A stretch of 64,000 nt of DNA from Pseudomonas sp. PH1b. Its GTDB lineage: Bacteria; Pseudomonadota; Gammaproteobacteria; Pseudomonadales; Pseudomonadaceae. Where the stretch lies: assembly GCF_000633395.1 (NCBI RefSeq), contig NZ_AYMU01000018.1:60039-124038 (forward strand), written 5' to 3'. A program made the translations under genes and the position numbers. Positions 1 through 8,486 of the stretch are shown one piece after another. Positions within the stretch are counted from its first letter, which is position 1; every line of letters starts with the position of its first letter. The notes beneath the pieces are model-generated. The model ran no database searches and was not told the origin of the DNA. It worked only from the letters and a program-made list of their open reading frames with translations.

Positions 1-774
1 GTGCAGCACCTGCGCGCCACTGACTCGGACATGACCAAGTCGGTGGTCACCGGTGCGGCCCTGGGCGCCGCCGGCGGTGCCTTGCTCGGTGCCCTGACCG
101 GCAGCGGCGACAACCGTGGGCGCAACGCGGCCATCGGTGCCGCGGGTGGTGCCCTGGCCGGCGGCGCTGCCGGTTACTACACCGAGCGTCAGAAGCAGAT
201 TGCCGACGACAATCAGCGCATCGCTTCCTATGCCACCGACGTCAACAAGAGCGCGGCCGACATCGATCGCAGCACGGCCTACGCCCGTGCCTCGCAGACC
301 TGCTACCAGCGCGCCTTCGACAGCCTGATCAGTGCGCGCAAGGCCAACAGCATCAACGACGTGGAAGGGCGCAAGCGCCTGGCGGAAATCGTCAGCGGCC
401 TGAAAGAGTCCAACGACCTGATCACCGCGGTCAATGGGCGTGCCAGCGAAGACCTGAGCAAGTACAACCAGGCCTACGAGCAGGACCTGCAGCAAGTGGG
501 CGTACAGCGCACCGACGTGGTGAAAGTGGCCACCGCCGACACCACTCGGGTAACCACCGGCAGCGGCAAGCAGAAGGGCAAGCAGCCGCCGAAGCAACCC
601 AAGCTGCCTGCCGTGCCAGCGGAAGCGGTGAGCACCGAGAAGTCGATGCAGCAGGCCAAGACCAAGCAGGCCGAGAGCAACCAGGTTGCGACCAGCGGCC
701 AGACTCAGGTCAACAGCATGTGCAAGAACCCGGACCTGGGTGACTGGGCGCCGGTACCTTGCCCTAACGTCTGA
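1..774 (+). CDS. Glycine-zipper envelope protein, 5' end outside window
   Basis: The frame is open to the left edge, so the true start and any signal peptide or lipobox probably lie outside; 257 residues are visible. Residues about 15-60 are rich in Gly and Ala with a GxxxG-type pattern (AALGAAGGALLGALTG, then AAIGAAGGALAGGAAGYY). This is the glycine-zipper two-helix signature of small outer-membrane or periplasmic proteins. A charged, probably helical middle follows, then a Lys/Pro/Gln-rich tail ending in a short segment with two cysteines. No enzyme motif is seen. An envelope-associated structural role is inferred from composition only. Confidence 0.7.
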   Translation: MQHLRATDSDMTKSVVTGAALGAAGGALLGALTGSGDNRGRNAAIGAAGGALAGGAAGYYTERQKQIADDNQRIASYATDVNKSAADIDRSTAYARASQTCYQRAFDSLISARKANSINDVEGRKRLAEIVSGLKESNDLITAVNGRASEDLSKYNQAYEQDLQQVGVQRTDVVKVATADTTRVTTGSGKQKGKQPPKQPKLPAVPAEAVSTEKSMQQAKTKQAESNQVATSGQTQVNSMCKNPDLGDWAPVPCPNV

Positions 775-914
775 GTCAGCGATTGTCTGACAAGATGTCG
801 CGATAAGCGTTGAACGCCAGTCGATCTTCGAGCCATCGAACAGATCGGCTGGCGCTCTTCGCGTTACAGGTTAAACTGCGCCGGCCATCCAATAATTCCA
901 CTGAGGCGCCGCGC

Positions 915-1298
915 ATGAAATTCCGTTTTCTTCTCTGGGTGCTTGGCCTGTTGATGGGCAAAGCCAGCCGCAACAATCCTGCCTTTCAGCAACAGTTGGG
1001 TGACAAGGAGCTGGTGTTCCAGCTGCAGACGCTCGACGGCAAGGTTGCTCGTCACTTCTTCGTCAAGGATCAGCGCGTTACCAGTCGTTCGGGTTTCTAC
1101 CCCGAGCCTGCGTTCGCCATTGCCTTCAAGGATGCCGCCTACGGCTTCGAGACCCTGCAGGCGAAGAACAAGCAGCTGGCATTCATGACTGGCATCCAGG
1201 ACAAGTCGATCCAGATCAAGGGCAACCCGGCGCTGGTGATCTGGTTCCAGGGCCTGACCAAATACCTGAAGCCGAAGAAGGCCAAGCCCAAGGCTTGA
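915..1298 (+). CDS. SCP2-like sterol-carrier-fold protein
   Basis: This is a 127-residue protein. The start is the ATG at 915, about 140 bp after the previous gene. The hydrophobic N-terminus (MKFRFLLWVLGLLMG) could be a membrane anchor. The rest follows the SCP2 pattern: a beta-hairpin with 'DGKV', a segment of weak acid/aromatic alternation, then 'AFMTGIQDKSIQIKGN' and an amphipathic helix, ending in a Lys-rich tail. SCP2-fold proteins bind lipids or act as accessory domains, and the ligand here is unknown. It stands alone between the glycine-zipper gene and the convergent HDOD gene. The fold call is by pattern only. Confidence 0.7.
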   Translation: MKFRFLLWVLGLLMGKASRNNPAFQQQLGDKELVFQLQTLDGKVARHFFVKDQRVTSRSGFYPEPAFAIAFKDAAYGFETLQAKNKQLAFMTGIQDKSIQIKGNPALVIWFQGLTKYLKPKKAKPKA

Positions 1299-1471
1299 GT
1301 CCCGAAGGCTTTGCAGTGGTTGTCGCAGGCTGCGAACAGATTCGAGCGGGACGGGGGCAGGGGGGCTTGCGAGGCTTTCGAGAGTGGCGCCTGCCGAGCC
1401 AGGCCGGTCACGGCCTGCGGCAGCACTCATAACACCGTTGGCGCCGCCCGTTATCGAGGCGGCGCAGTGTT

Positions 1472-2872
1472 TCAGGCCTGGCTGAATTGCGAAGCCAGTT
1501 CCCGCAGCAGTACTTCGGCTTCCAGCACCTTGCTCACCACGTCATCGGCCTTGTCGCGGCTCAGCCCCAGGCGTTCAAGCAGGGCGTCGGGAATTTCTTC
1601 GTGGGGGCCGGAGCCGATGCCCCGGCTGCGCAGCAGGCGCACCGCCAGGCACACCAGGTTCGGGTATTCGGCGTAGGCGCCGTCGTAGCTTGGGTCGTGC
1701 TGGAAGCGCAGGGCGGTGGAGAGCTCCTCCGGCATGTCCCAGTAGCGCATCAGCCAGGAGCCGATCTGCTCGCGGCTGATGCCCAGCAGGTGCTGCTCGA
1801 CATAGCTGTGGCACAGGTGCGGGTTGACCTCCAGGTGCCGGCAGATCAGCGAGAAGTGCGGCGGGAACACGTGGGCCAGCAGCAGGTAGCCGAAGTTGTG
1901 CAGCAAGCCGGCGAGGTAGGTCAGCCCGGCTTCCGGACGCTGGGCCCGGGGCATGGCGCGGGTCAGGCCTTCGATCACCGCGGCGGTGTAGATCGACTGC
2001 TGCCAGTAGGGCGTGGCGTGTTGCGGCTGGTCCTTGGGCAGGCTCAGGGTCTTGCCCAGGGCCAGGCCCAGGGCCAGGTTGATCACCAGGTCGAAACCCA
2101 GCACGCGGACGATGGCGTCCTCCACCGAGCGGATCTTGCCCGGGGATGCGTAGTACGGCGACGCCGCCCAGCTGACCACTTGCGCGGCCAGGGCCGGGTC
2201 GGTCTCCACCACGCCGGTGATGTCGTCGATGGTGGCGTTGGGGTCGACCCGCAGCTTGATGATCTTCTGTGCGGTTTCCGCCAGGGGCGGGATCTCGATG
2301 GTGGCTTCCAGGCGCTGCTGGATGCGGCGCGCGGTGAAGGCCTGCATCGCCTGGGTGATCTCTTCGCGGTCGTCGTCCGGGCGGTCGAGGTTGGGGCGGA
2401 TGCTGGTCACCGGCTCGCCGAAGTGGCCGGCGCTGGCCTTGCTGAGCATGCTCTTGAAGGCCTCGCGGGTGATCTCCAGGAGCACGCCTGGCTCGCCGGA
2501 ATTGATCAGCAGGCTGGGTTCGCGCAGCAGGCTTTCTTCATACAGGCAGGGGGAGCTGGTCAGTGCCGGCAGGCCGGGCAGCAGGCTCAGGCTGTGCTTG
2601 CCGAGCATGCGCTCCAGGCGCTCGGTGGACACCGCCGTCAGGCGTCGGCCGGTGAGCTCGGCAAGGCGATTGAGGTCCAGCAACTGGCTCTGCGGGAACA
2701 GCACCATCAGCGCGCCGACGGCGTCGTCCAGCAAGACCGCCTGGACCCGACGGGCCGCCGGAAGGCCTGGCTGGTCGATCACCTCGTTGTAGCTGATGGC
2801 CAGTTTGCCGAGCAGCAACCGGATAACAGACGGAGCGTGTGGGGTTGCAGTGGCGAGGGCAACTTCTGTCAT
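1472..2872 (-). CDS. HDOD-domain regulator with N-terminal YbaK-like domain
   Basis: This 466-residue protein has two parts. Residues about 15-150 resemble a YbaK/aminoacyl-tRNA deacylase-like domain. Residues about 190-395 form an HDOD domain, beginning 'IEIPPLAETAQKI' and containing 'LAGLLHNFGYLLLAHVFP' and a later His-bearing helix. HDOD is related to HD phosphohydrolases but usually lacks the metal-binding HD pair and acts in signalling or protein interaction. In Pseudomonas this gene sits beside recG and oxyR, as here. It is transcribed on the minus strand downstream of recG, with a gap of about 80 bp. Its target is unknown. Confidence 0.8.
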   Translation of the reverse strand: MTEVALATATPHAPSVIRLLLGKLAISYNEVIDQPGLPAARRVQAVLLDDAVGALMVLFPQSQLLDLNRLAELTGRRLTAVSTERLERMLGKHSLSLLPGLPALTSSPCLYEESLLREPSLLINSGEPGVLLEITREAFKSMLSKASAGHFGEPVTSIRPNLDRPDDDREEITQAMQAFTARRIQQRLEATIEIPPLAETAQKIIKLRVDPNATIDDITGVVETDPALAAQVVSWAASPYYASPGKIRSVEDAIVRVLGFDLVINLALGLALGKTLSLPKDQPQHATPYWQQSIYTAAVIEGLTRAMPRAQRPEAGLTYLAGLLHNFGYLLLAHVFPPHFSLICRHLEVNPHLCHSYVEQHLLGISREQIGSWLMRYWDMPEELSTALRFQHDPSYDGAYAEYPNLVCLAVRLLRSRGIGSGPHEEIPDALLERLGLSRDKADDVVSKVLEAEVLLRELASQFSQA

Positions 2873-2951
2873 GGTCTGGTATCCGCTTTTCTACAATTTG
2901 ACGAGTATAACCAGCTTGGTTATGCCATTGGTCCATTAACTGAGGCTTGGT

Positions 2952-5027
2952 TCACACTTGGCCGTATTGCTGGCCATGGCGCAGCCAGCGTTCCAGCAGC
3001 GGGCTGACATGGTCCGGCCAGCGCTCCAGCAGTACCTGGGCGGCGTCGCGCACGGCGGGCAGCAGGTCAGCGTCGCGCATCAGGTCGGCAACCTTGAACT
3101 GCAGCAGGCCGGTCTGGCGGGTGCCCAGCATTTCACCGGGGCCACGCAGCTCCAGGTCCTTCTCGGCAATGACGAAGCCGTCATTGGTTTCGCGCATGAT
3201 GCCCAGGCGTTGACGGCCGATTTGTGACAGCGGCGGGTGATAGAGCAGCACGCAGTGGCTGGCCGCGCTGCCGCGTCCGACCCGCCCGCGCAGCTGATGC
3301 AGTTGCGCCAGGCCCAGGCGCTCCGGGTTCTCGATGATCATCAGGCTGGCGTTGGGCACGTCGACCCCCACCTCGATCACCGTGGTGGCCACCAGCAGTT
3401 GCAGGTTGCCGGCCTTGAACTCGGCCATCACCGCGGCTTTCTCCGCAGGTTTCATACGGCCGTGGATCAGCCCCACCCGCAGTTCGCCCAGGGCGCTGGA
3501 GAGGTCTTCGAAGGTGGTCTCGGCGGCCTGGCACGTGAGCTCTTCGGATTCTTCGATCAGGGTGCAGACCCAATAGGCCTGGCGCCCTTCGGCGCAGGCG
3601 GCGCGCACCCGCTCGATCACCTCGATGCGGCGGCTGTCGGTCACCAGGACGGTGTTCACCGGCGTGCGCCCGGGGGGCAGTTCGTCGAGGATCGAGGTGT
3701 CCAGGTCGGCATAGGCGCTCATGGCCAGGGTCCGCGGGATCGGGGTCGCGGTCATGATCAGCTGGTGCGGGCACAAGCGGCCGCCCACGCCTTTCTGACG
3801 CAGGGCCAGGCGCTGCTGGACACCGAAGCGGTGCTGTTCGTCGATGATCACCAGGGCCAGGTTCTTGAAGCGTACTTCGTCCTGGAACAGCGCATGGGTG
3901 CCGACCACCATCGGCGCGCCGGCGGCGATCTGCTCCAGCGCCGCGGCCCGGTTCTTGCCCTTGAGCTTGCCGGCCAGCCACGCGACTTCCAGGCCCAGGG
4001 GCTCGAGCCAGCGCTTGAAGGTGATGAAGTGCTGTTCGGCGAGGATCTCGGTGGGTGCCATCAAGGCCACCTGATAGCCAGCCTCCAGCCCTTGCAGGGC
4101 CGCCAGGGCGGCGACCACGGTCTTGCCGGCACCGACGTCGCCCTGAATCAGCCGCAGCATCGGCTCCGGCTGGCTCAGGTCGTAGGCGATCTCGTTGCCG
4201 ACCCGCTGTTGTGCGCCGGTGGGGGCAAAGCCCAGGTTCTTCAGGTATTGGGCCGGCAGCTTCTTGGCCACCGGCAGCACCGGGGCGCGTTGCGAGCGCA
4301 GGCTGTCCCGCAGGCGTTGCTGGGACAACTGGTGAGTCAGCAGCTCTTCGAAGGCCAGGCGGTGCTGCGCCCAGTGGTGACCCAGGGCCAGCTCGTCGAC
4401 ATCGGCGTCCGCAGGCGGGTGATGCAGGTAGCGGATCGCGTCGTCCAGGGGTGCCAGTTGGTAGTCCCGGGCCAGTTCCTGGGGCAGCCAGTCGGGCAGG
4501 CTGCGAGGGCCAAGCAGTGCCAGGCTCTGCTGGCAGAGCATGCGCAGGCGCTGCTGGGTCAGGCCTTCGGTAAGGGGGTAGATCGGTGTCAGGGTCTGGT
4601 CCACGGGCGGCGGTTCATCGCCACTGATGGCCCGGTATTCCGGGTGGTAGATCTCCAGGCCCGAGGCGCCGGGGCGCGCTTCACCGTAGCAGCGCACCCG
4701 GGTGCCGCGTTTCAGGCCGTCTTTCTGTGCATTGCTGAAATGGTAGAAGCGCAGGCTCAGGCCACCGGTGCCATCCTGCAGGCGCACCAGCAAGCTGCGG
4801 CGCTTGCCCATGACCACATCGGCGCCGCTGACGGTGCCTTCGACGACCGCGTCCTGGCCGGGGCGCAAGGCACCGATCGGCACCACGCGGGTACGATCCT
4901 GATAACGCAGGGGCAGGTGAAACAGCACGTCCTGGAGGTTTTCCAGGCCGACCTTGGCCAGTTTCTCGGCCATGGCTTCGCCAACGCCCTTGAGTGCCGT
5001 GACCGGCACTTTCGACAGCTCAGTCAT
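2952..5027 (-). CDS. recG: ATP-dependent DNA helicase RecG
   Basis: RecG is a cytoplasmic superfamily 2 helicase that remodels stalled replication forks and branch-migrates Holliday junctions. The 691-residue length is normal for the family. The N-terminal wedge/OB region covers about residues 1-230. Walker A (GDVGAGKT) is at about 296-303, the DEQH box at about 396-399, and 'MTATPIPRTLAMS' is motif III. Motif VI is the 'QLRGRVGRG' segment. The C-terminal RecG wedge-contact region is intact. The start is 9 nt downstream of the oxyR stop, so the two are probably cotranscribed. Nothing unusual is seen. Confidence 0.97.
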   Translation of the reverse strand: MTELSKVPVTALKGVGEAMAEKLAKVGLENLQDVLFHLPLRYQDRTRVVPIGALRPGQDAVVEGTVSGADVVMGKRRSLLVRLQDGTGGLSLRFYHFSNAQKDGLKRGTRVRCYGEARPGASGLEIYHPEYRAISGDEPPPVDQTLTPIYPLTEGLTQQRLRMLCQQSLALLGPRSLPDWLPQELARDYQLAPLDDAIRYLHHPPADADVDELALGHHWAQHRLAFEELLTHQLSQQRLRDSLRSQRAPVLPVAKKLPAQYLKNLGFAPTGAQQRVGNEIAYDLSQPEPMLRLIQGDVGAGKTVVAALAALQGLEAGYQVALMAPTEILAEQHFITFKRWLEPLGLEVAWLAGKLKGKNRAAALEQIAAGAPMVVGTHALFQDEVRFKNLALVIIDEQHRFGVQQRLALRQKGVGGRLCPHQLIMTATPIPRTLAMSAYADLDTSILDELPPGRTPVNTVLVTDSRRIEVIERVRAACAEGRQAYWVCTLIEESEELTCQAAETTFEDLSSALGELRVGLIHGRMKPAEKAAVMAEFKAGNLQLLVATTVIEVGVDVPNASLMIIENPERLGLAQLHQLRGRVGRGSAASHCVLLYHPPLSQIGRQRLGIMRETNDGFVIAEKDLELRGPGEMLGTRQTGLLQFKVADLMRDADLLPAVRDAAQVLLERWPDHVSPLLERWLRHGQQYGQV

Positions 5028-5036
5028 CGCGACCGC

Positions 5037-5957
5037 TTAAGTCGCGGCGGGCGGCTTGGCCACCGAGCACAGGCGGATCGAGTCGGCGAGAATCTCGATG
5101 GCCTTGGGCCGCGGGAAGCTTGCACGCCAGGCGATGGCCACGGTGCGAAAAGGCACCGGAGGGGTCAGTGGACGGACCTCGATCACCCCGGGAGCGTAGT
5201 GATGGCTGTCCACTGCCGACAGCGGCAGGATCGAGATGCCCAGGCCGGAAGCGACCATGTGGCGGATGGTTTCCAGGGAGCTGGATTCCACGGTGGTGTG
5301 CTTGGCGCCGTCATTGCCCTTGGTCAGGGTCGGGCAGGCCTCCAGGACCTGGTCACGGAAGCAATGGCCTTCGCCCAGCAGCAACAGGCTCTTGTCATTG
5401 AGCAGGTTGGCGTCGATGGTTTCCTTCTTGGTCCAGGAGTGGCCGCTGGGCATCAGCACGTAGAACGGCTCGTCGTACAGCGGCAGGGTGAGGACATCGG
5501 ACTCATTGAACGGCAGGGCGATGATGATCGCGTCCAGTTCGCCGTTGCGCAGCTTGTCCCGCAGCACGTGGGTGAAGTTTTCCTCGATGTACAACGGCAT
5601 CTGCGGGGCGACCCGGTGCAGTTGGGGAATCAGGTGTGGAAACAGGTAGGGGCCGACCGTATAGATAGCTCCGACCTTGAGGGGCGCGGTCAGCTGGTTC
5701 TTGCCGGCCTGGGCCAGTTCACGGATGCCCTGGGCCTGTTCCAGGACCTTCTGCGCCTGGGCGACGATGGTTTCACCCACCGGTGTCAGGCGCACCGCGC
5801 TCTTGCTGCGCTCGAAAATCAGCACACCGAGTTCGTCTTCTAGCTTTTTCACGCCGACCGACAGGGTGGGTTGGCTGACATGGCAACGCTCGGCCGCGTG
5901 GCCGAAGTGCTGCTCCTGGGCGAGGGTAACGATGTAGCGCAATTCTGTAAGGGTCAT
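5037..5957 (-). CDS. oxyR: Hydrogen-peroxide sensor OxyR (LysR family)
   Basis: This LysR-family activator senses peroxide through a reversible disulfide and turns on catalase and peroxidase genes. The protein is 306 residues from the ATG at 5957. An open extension to 5999 exists, but the family start 'MTLTELRYIV' fits better. The helix-turn-helix is at about residues 18-40. The redox cysteines are Cys199 and Cys208 in 'GEGHCFRDQVLEAC', at the same numbering as in E. coli. The gene lies immediately upstream of recG, an arrangement conserved in Pseudomonas. Confidence 0.96.
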   Translation of the reverse strand: MTLTELRYIVTLAQEQHFGHAAERCHVSQPTLSVGVKKLEDELGVLIFERSKSAVRLTPVGETIVAQAQKVLEQAQGIRELAQAGKNQLTAPLKVGAIYTVGPYLFPHLIPQLHRVAPQMPLYIEENFTHVLRDKLRNGELDAIIIALPFNESDVLTLPLYDEPFYVLMPSGHSWTKKETIDANLLNDKSLLLLGEGHCFRDQVLEACPTLTKGNDGAKHTTVESSSLETIRHMVASGLGISILPLSAVDSHHYAPGVIEVRPLTPPVPFRTVAIAWRASFPRPKAIEILADSIRLCSVAKPPAAT

Positions 5958-6071
5958 AGCGGGCATCCATGAGGTTGCGGCCAAGCATACCGACTGCAAT
6001 CGATAGACGCACGTTATCAGACTGAGGGTGGAGCGCGGAACCCGTCAATGTCTCGGCCGGTCTCCCGATGT

Positions 6072-6098
6072 GCAAAGGGCACCTTGGAAGGTGCCCTT
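6072..6098 (-). terminator. Probable terminator of the exbB-exbD-tonB operon
   Basis: Perfect 11-bp arms (6075-6085 and 6088-6098) are separated by 2 nt, just past the tonB stop. On the minus strand the stem is followed by a short T run only, so efficiency is uncertain. Confidence 0.6.
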
Positions 6099-6105
6099 GC
6101 GGTGG

Positions 6106-6858
6106 TCAGCGGCGGCCGCGACTCCTGTCGATCTCGTAGTTGTACGAGGCGGTGATCTCCACGCTGCCATTGTTGAGCATGTCGGCGGGTGGTTTGGGCA
6201 GCGGCTGGGCGCGGCGGATCATTTCCAGGGTGGCCCGGTCCAGATCGGCGTTGCCCGAGCGGTTGACCAGCTCATAGGACAGTACCTTGCCTTCGGCATC
6301 CACCACGAAGCGCAGCGAGTTGGTGCCTTCCTTGCCACGGCGCTGGGCCTCGCCCGGATAGCGCTTGTACTTCGCCAGGTGAGCTTGCAGTTCGCCCTGC
6401 CAGTTGGCCTTGGCTGCTGCCTGGGCCGGGGAGGGGCCAGGGGTTGCAGGTGCAGGCTGCTTGGACGGCGAAGGCGTTACCGGGGCGTCGCTGGGCTTTT
6501 CCTCGGAAGGCTTTTCCTTGGGCGGCTCGATTTTCTCCACCGGCTTGGGCGGTTGGGGCTTGGGTTTCTGCTTGACCGGCTTGGGTACCGAAATAGTCGG
6601 TTTCGGGGCTTCGGCCAGCTTGGGCAGCGGCAGCTCCTCCACCGGCGCGGGCGGTTGCGGCGGGGTCACCACTTTCGGTGGTGCCGGTGGAGGCGGCACA
6701 GGGGCAGGCGCCAACTCGACCACCATGGCTTGTGGTGGAACGGGTATCGGCTGTGGCTTGGACCAGTTGAGGGCGAGCAGGATCGCCACCGCATGGACGC
6801 CCAGCACCACCGCCAGGCTACCGCTGTAACGCGTCAGTCTTTGGCGCGTCGTGATCAT
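6106..6858 (-). CDS. tonB: Energy-transducing protein TonB
   Basis: TonB spans the periplasm and passes proton-motive energy from ExbB/ExbD to outer-membrane siderophore and B12 receptors. The 250-residue protein has an N-terminal inner-membrane helix (about 13-32). A long Pro/Lys/Glu-rich rod (about 38-145) follows, with KPKPQPPKP-type repeats. The C-terminal TonB fold (about 160-250) includes 'YPGEAQRRGKEG' and 'LRFVVDAEGKV'. The start ATG overlaps the exbD stop by 4 bp (ATGA), showing translational coupling. It is the last gene of exbB-exbD-tonB. Confidence 0.95.
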   Translation of the reverse strand: MITTRQRLTRYSGSLAVVLGVHAVAILLALNWSKPQPIPVPPQAMVVELAPAPVPPPPAPPKVVTPPQPPAPVEELPLPKLAEAPKPTISVPKPVKQKPKPQPPKPVEKIEPPKEKPSEEKPSDAPVTPSPSKQPAPATPGPSPAQAAAKANWQGELQAHLAKYKRYPGEAQRRGKEGTNSLRFVVDAEGKVLSYELVNRSGNADLDRATLEMIRRAQPLPKPPADMLNNGSVEITASYNYEIDRSRGRR

Positions 6859-7283
6859 TTCTTGGCTGCCGTCTCAAGTCCGACCAGGCCGACTTTCAGG
6901 TATCCGGCGGCCCGCAGGGTGTCCATGACGCTCATCAGGTCGCCGTAGTCCACGCCCTTGTCGGCCTGGAAGAAGATTGTCGTGTCTTTCTTGCCCTCGG
7001 TCCGGGCGTCGAGAATGGCGCCCAGGGTCTCGGCCTTGACTTCATCTTCGCCCAGGAACAGGCGTTGATCGGCCTTGACGCTGAGGAACACCGGCTTCTC
7101 TGGCCGTGGCGCCGGCTTGGCGCTGGAGGCGGGCAGGTCGACCTTGATGTCCACGGTGGCCAGGGGGGCAGCCACCATGAAGATGATCAGCAGCACCAGC
7201 ATCACGTCGATGAACGGTGTGACGTTGATCTCGTGGTTTTCGGCCAGGTCGTCGCCTGCGCCTTCTTTCAAATGCAAGCCCAT
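6855..7283 (-). CDS. exbD: Biopolymer transport protein ExbD
   Basis: ExbD is a 142-residue inner-membrane proton-channel partner of ExbB that energises TonB. A single transmembrane helix (about 20-43) starts 'INVTPFIDVMLVLLIIFMV'. It carries the conserved Asp of the ExbD/TolR/MotB family, needed for proton use. The periplasmic domain follows, ending in 'VMDTLRAAGYLKVGLVGLE'. It starts 6 bp after the exbB stop and overlaps tonB by 4 bp, so the three are one operon. Confidence 0.95.
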   Translation of the reverse strand: MGLHLKEGAGDDLAENHEINVTPFIDVMLVLLIIFMVAAPLATVDIKVDLPASSAKPAPRPEKPVFLSVKADQRLFLGEDEVKAETLGAILDARTEGKKDTTIFFQADKGVDYGDLMSVMDTLRAAGYLKVGLVGLETAAKK

Positions 7284-7289
7284 GGCTGA

Positions 7290-8297
7290 TTACCCCACTT
7301 TCACCATGTGCGGTTGTGCGGAGCGCTCTTGCGGCTGGTGGTCCAGGTCACGGCTGACCAGCAGCAGGACTTCGGCCGAGGCGTCGGTGACCTGGGCCTT
7401 GTAGCCGGTGATGGAGCGGGCGAAGACGTTGTAGATCACTACGGCCGGAATCGCGGCAACCAGGCCCAGGGCGGTGGCCAGCAGCGCTTCGGCGATGCCT
7501 GGGGCAACCACGGCGAGGTTGGTGGTCTGGGTCTTGGCGATGCCGATGAAGCTGTTCATGATGCCCCACACGGTGCCGAACAGGCCGACGAACGGCGCAG
7601 TGGAACCGATGGTGGCCAGCACGCCGGTGCCGCTGCTCATGTTGCGGCCGCAGGCGGCTACCAGGCGTTCGAGGCGGAAGCTGACGCGCTCCTTGATGCC
7701 TTCTTTCTCACGGCTGTTGGCCGAAAGGCGCATTTCTTCCAGGGCGTCGTGCACCAGCAGATTGGCGAGGGTGCCTTCCTTGGTTGCAGTGGCGCTGGCT
7801 TCCTTGAGGGTGGTGGCTTTTTTCAGTGCGGCGATTTCGCTGCGCAGACGACGCTTGGCGCCCATCAGCTCGAAGCCTTTGGCGATCCAGATGGTCCAGG
7901 TGATGATCGAGGCAATGGCCAGGCCGATCATCACCAGTTTCACGATGATGTCGGCATTCTGGTACATGCCCCAGGGCGACAGGTCGTGGGCCATGCCCAG
8001 GGTGTTGTCGGCCTCGAGAACCTCGGGAGCATCTTCGCCTGCTACCGGCAGACCTTCGGCCTGGGTCGGCTCGCCGGCGACCGGAGTCACCACCGGAGCG
8101 GCAGGATCGGTGGCCGGGTGTTCGGCGGTGGGGGCCGTGGCAGCAGGTGCGGCAGGTGCGCTGACCGGGGCGTGCTGATCGGCGAAGGCTGCGGTCGGTG
8201 CCAGCAGCAGGCTGCACAGCAGCGCTGCAACCGCGCTCATGGCGCGCAGCGGGCTTGGGCGTGTGGTTGGCGAGGCGGAGAGTTGATTGCTTGTCAT
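7290..8297 (-). CDS. exbB: Biopolymer transport protein ExbB, long N-terminal form
   Basis: ExbB is the multi-helix inner-membrane scaffold of the TonB motor. This 335-residue form has a signal-peptide-like N-terminus (about 1-39). An Ala/Pro/Thr-rich periplasmic stretch of about 75 residues follows before the first of three transmembrane helices. The MotA/TolQ/ExbB signature 'LATIGSTAPFVGLFGTVWGIMNSF' is in the middle, followed by 'GIAEALLATALGLVAAIPAV'. The extended form is typical of Pseudomonas and unlike the shorter E. coli protein. It is the first gene of the exbBD-tonB operon and has a possible Fur site upstream. Confidence 0.95.
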   Translation of the reverse strand: MTSNQLSASPTTRPSPLRAMSAVAALLCSLLLAPTAAFADQHAPVSAPAAPAATAPTAEHPATDPAAPVVTPVAGEPTQAEGLPVAGEDAPEVLEADNTLGMAHDLSPWGMYQNADIIVKLVMIGLAIASIITWTIWIAKGFELMGAKRRLRSEIAALKKATTLKEASATATKEGTLANLLVHDALEEMRLSANSREKEGIKERVSFRLERLVAACGRNMSSGTGVLATIGSTAPFVGLFGTVWGIMNSFIGIAKTQTTNLAVVAPGIAEALLATALGLVAAIPAVVIYNVFARSITGYKAQVTDASAEVLLLVSRDLDHQPQERSAQPHMVKVG

Positions 8298-8359
8298 GCT
8301 GCCGGACCTGAGAGGAGAAAAGGGTTGGATGTCCTTCTAGGCCTCGCAGGGCCGAGAAC

Positions 8360-8390
8360 AAAATGGGCGATCATTATTGCAAGTAATTCT
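8360..8390 (-). promoter_or_regulatory. Candidate Fur box upstream of exbB
   Basis: The AT-rich segment upstream of exbB contains, on the minus strand, AATAATGAT followed by a half-matching arm. I count 11 of 19 matches to the classical Fur consensus, with eight contiguous. Iron repression of exbB-exbD-tonB is well established in Pseudomonas, but this exact site is only a by-eye match. Confidence 0.4.
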
Positions 8391-8486
8391 TGTTAACAGA
8401 AGTAATAGAGTATCTTTTTTTCCTCGATTGCTAGCCGTTCGTCCATCGCCGAGGCTAGTCTTGGCCTTTATGAAAGGAGTTTTCTG

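Noticed and set aside
1487..3007. A 506-codon plus-strand frame opposite the HDOD gene
   Set aside because: Low-complexity His/Gln/Gly-rich translation typical of a shadow frame; the HDOD gene explains the region.
3237..5843. An 868-codon open frame on the plus strand opposite recG and oxyR
   Set aside because: It is an antisense frame kept open by high GC codon bias; its translation has no domain pattern, and both minus-strand genes are clear.
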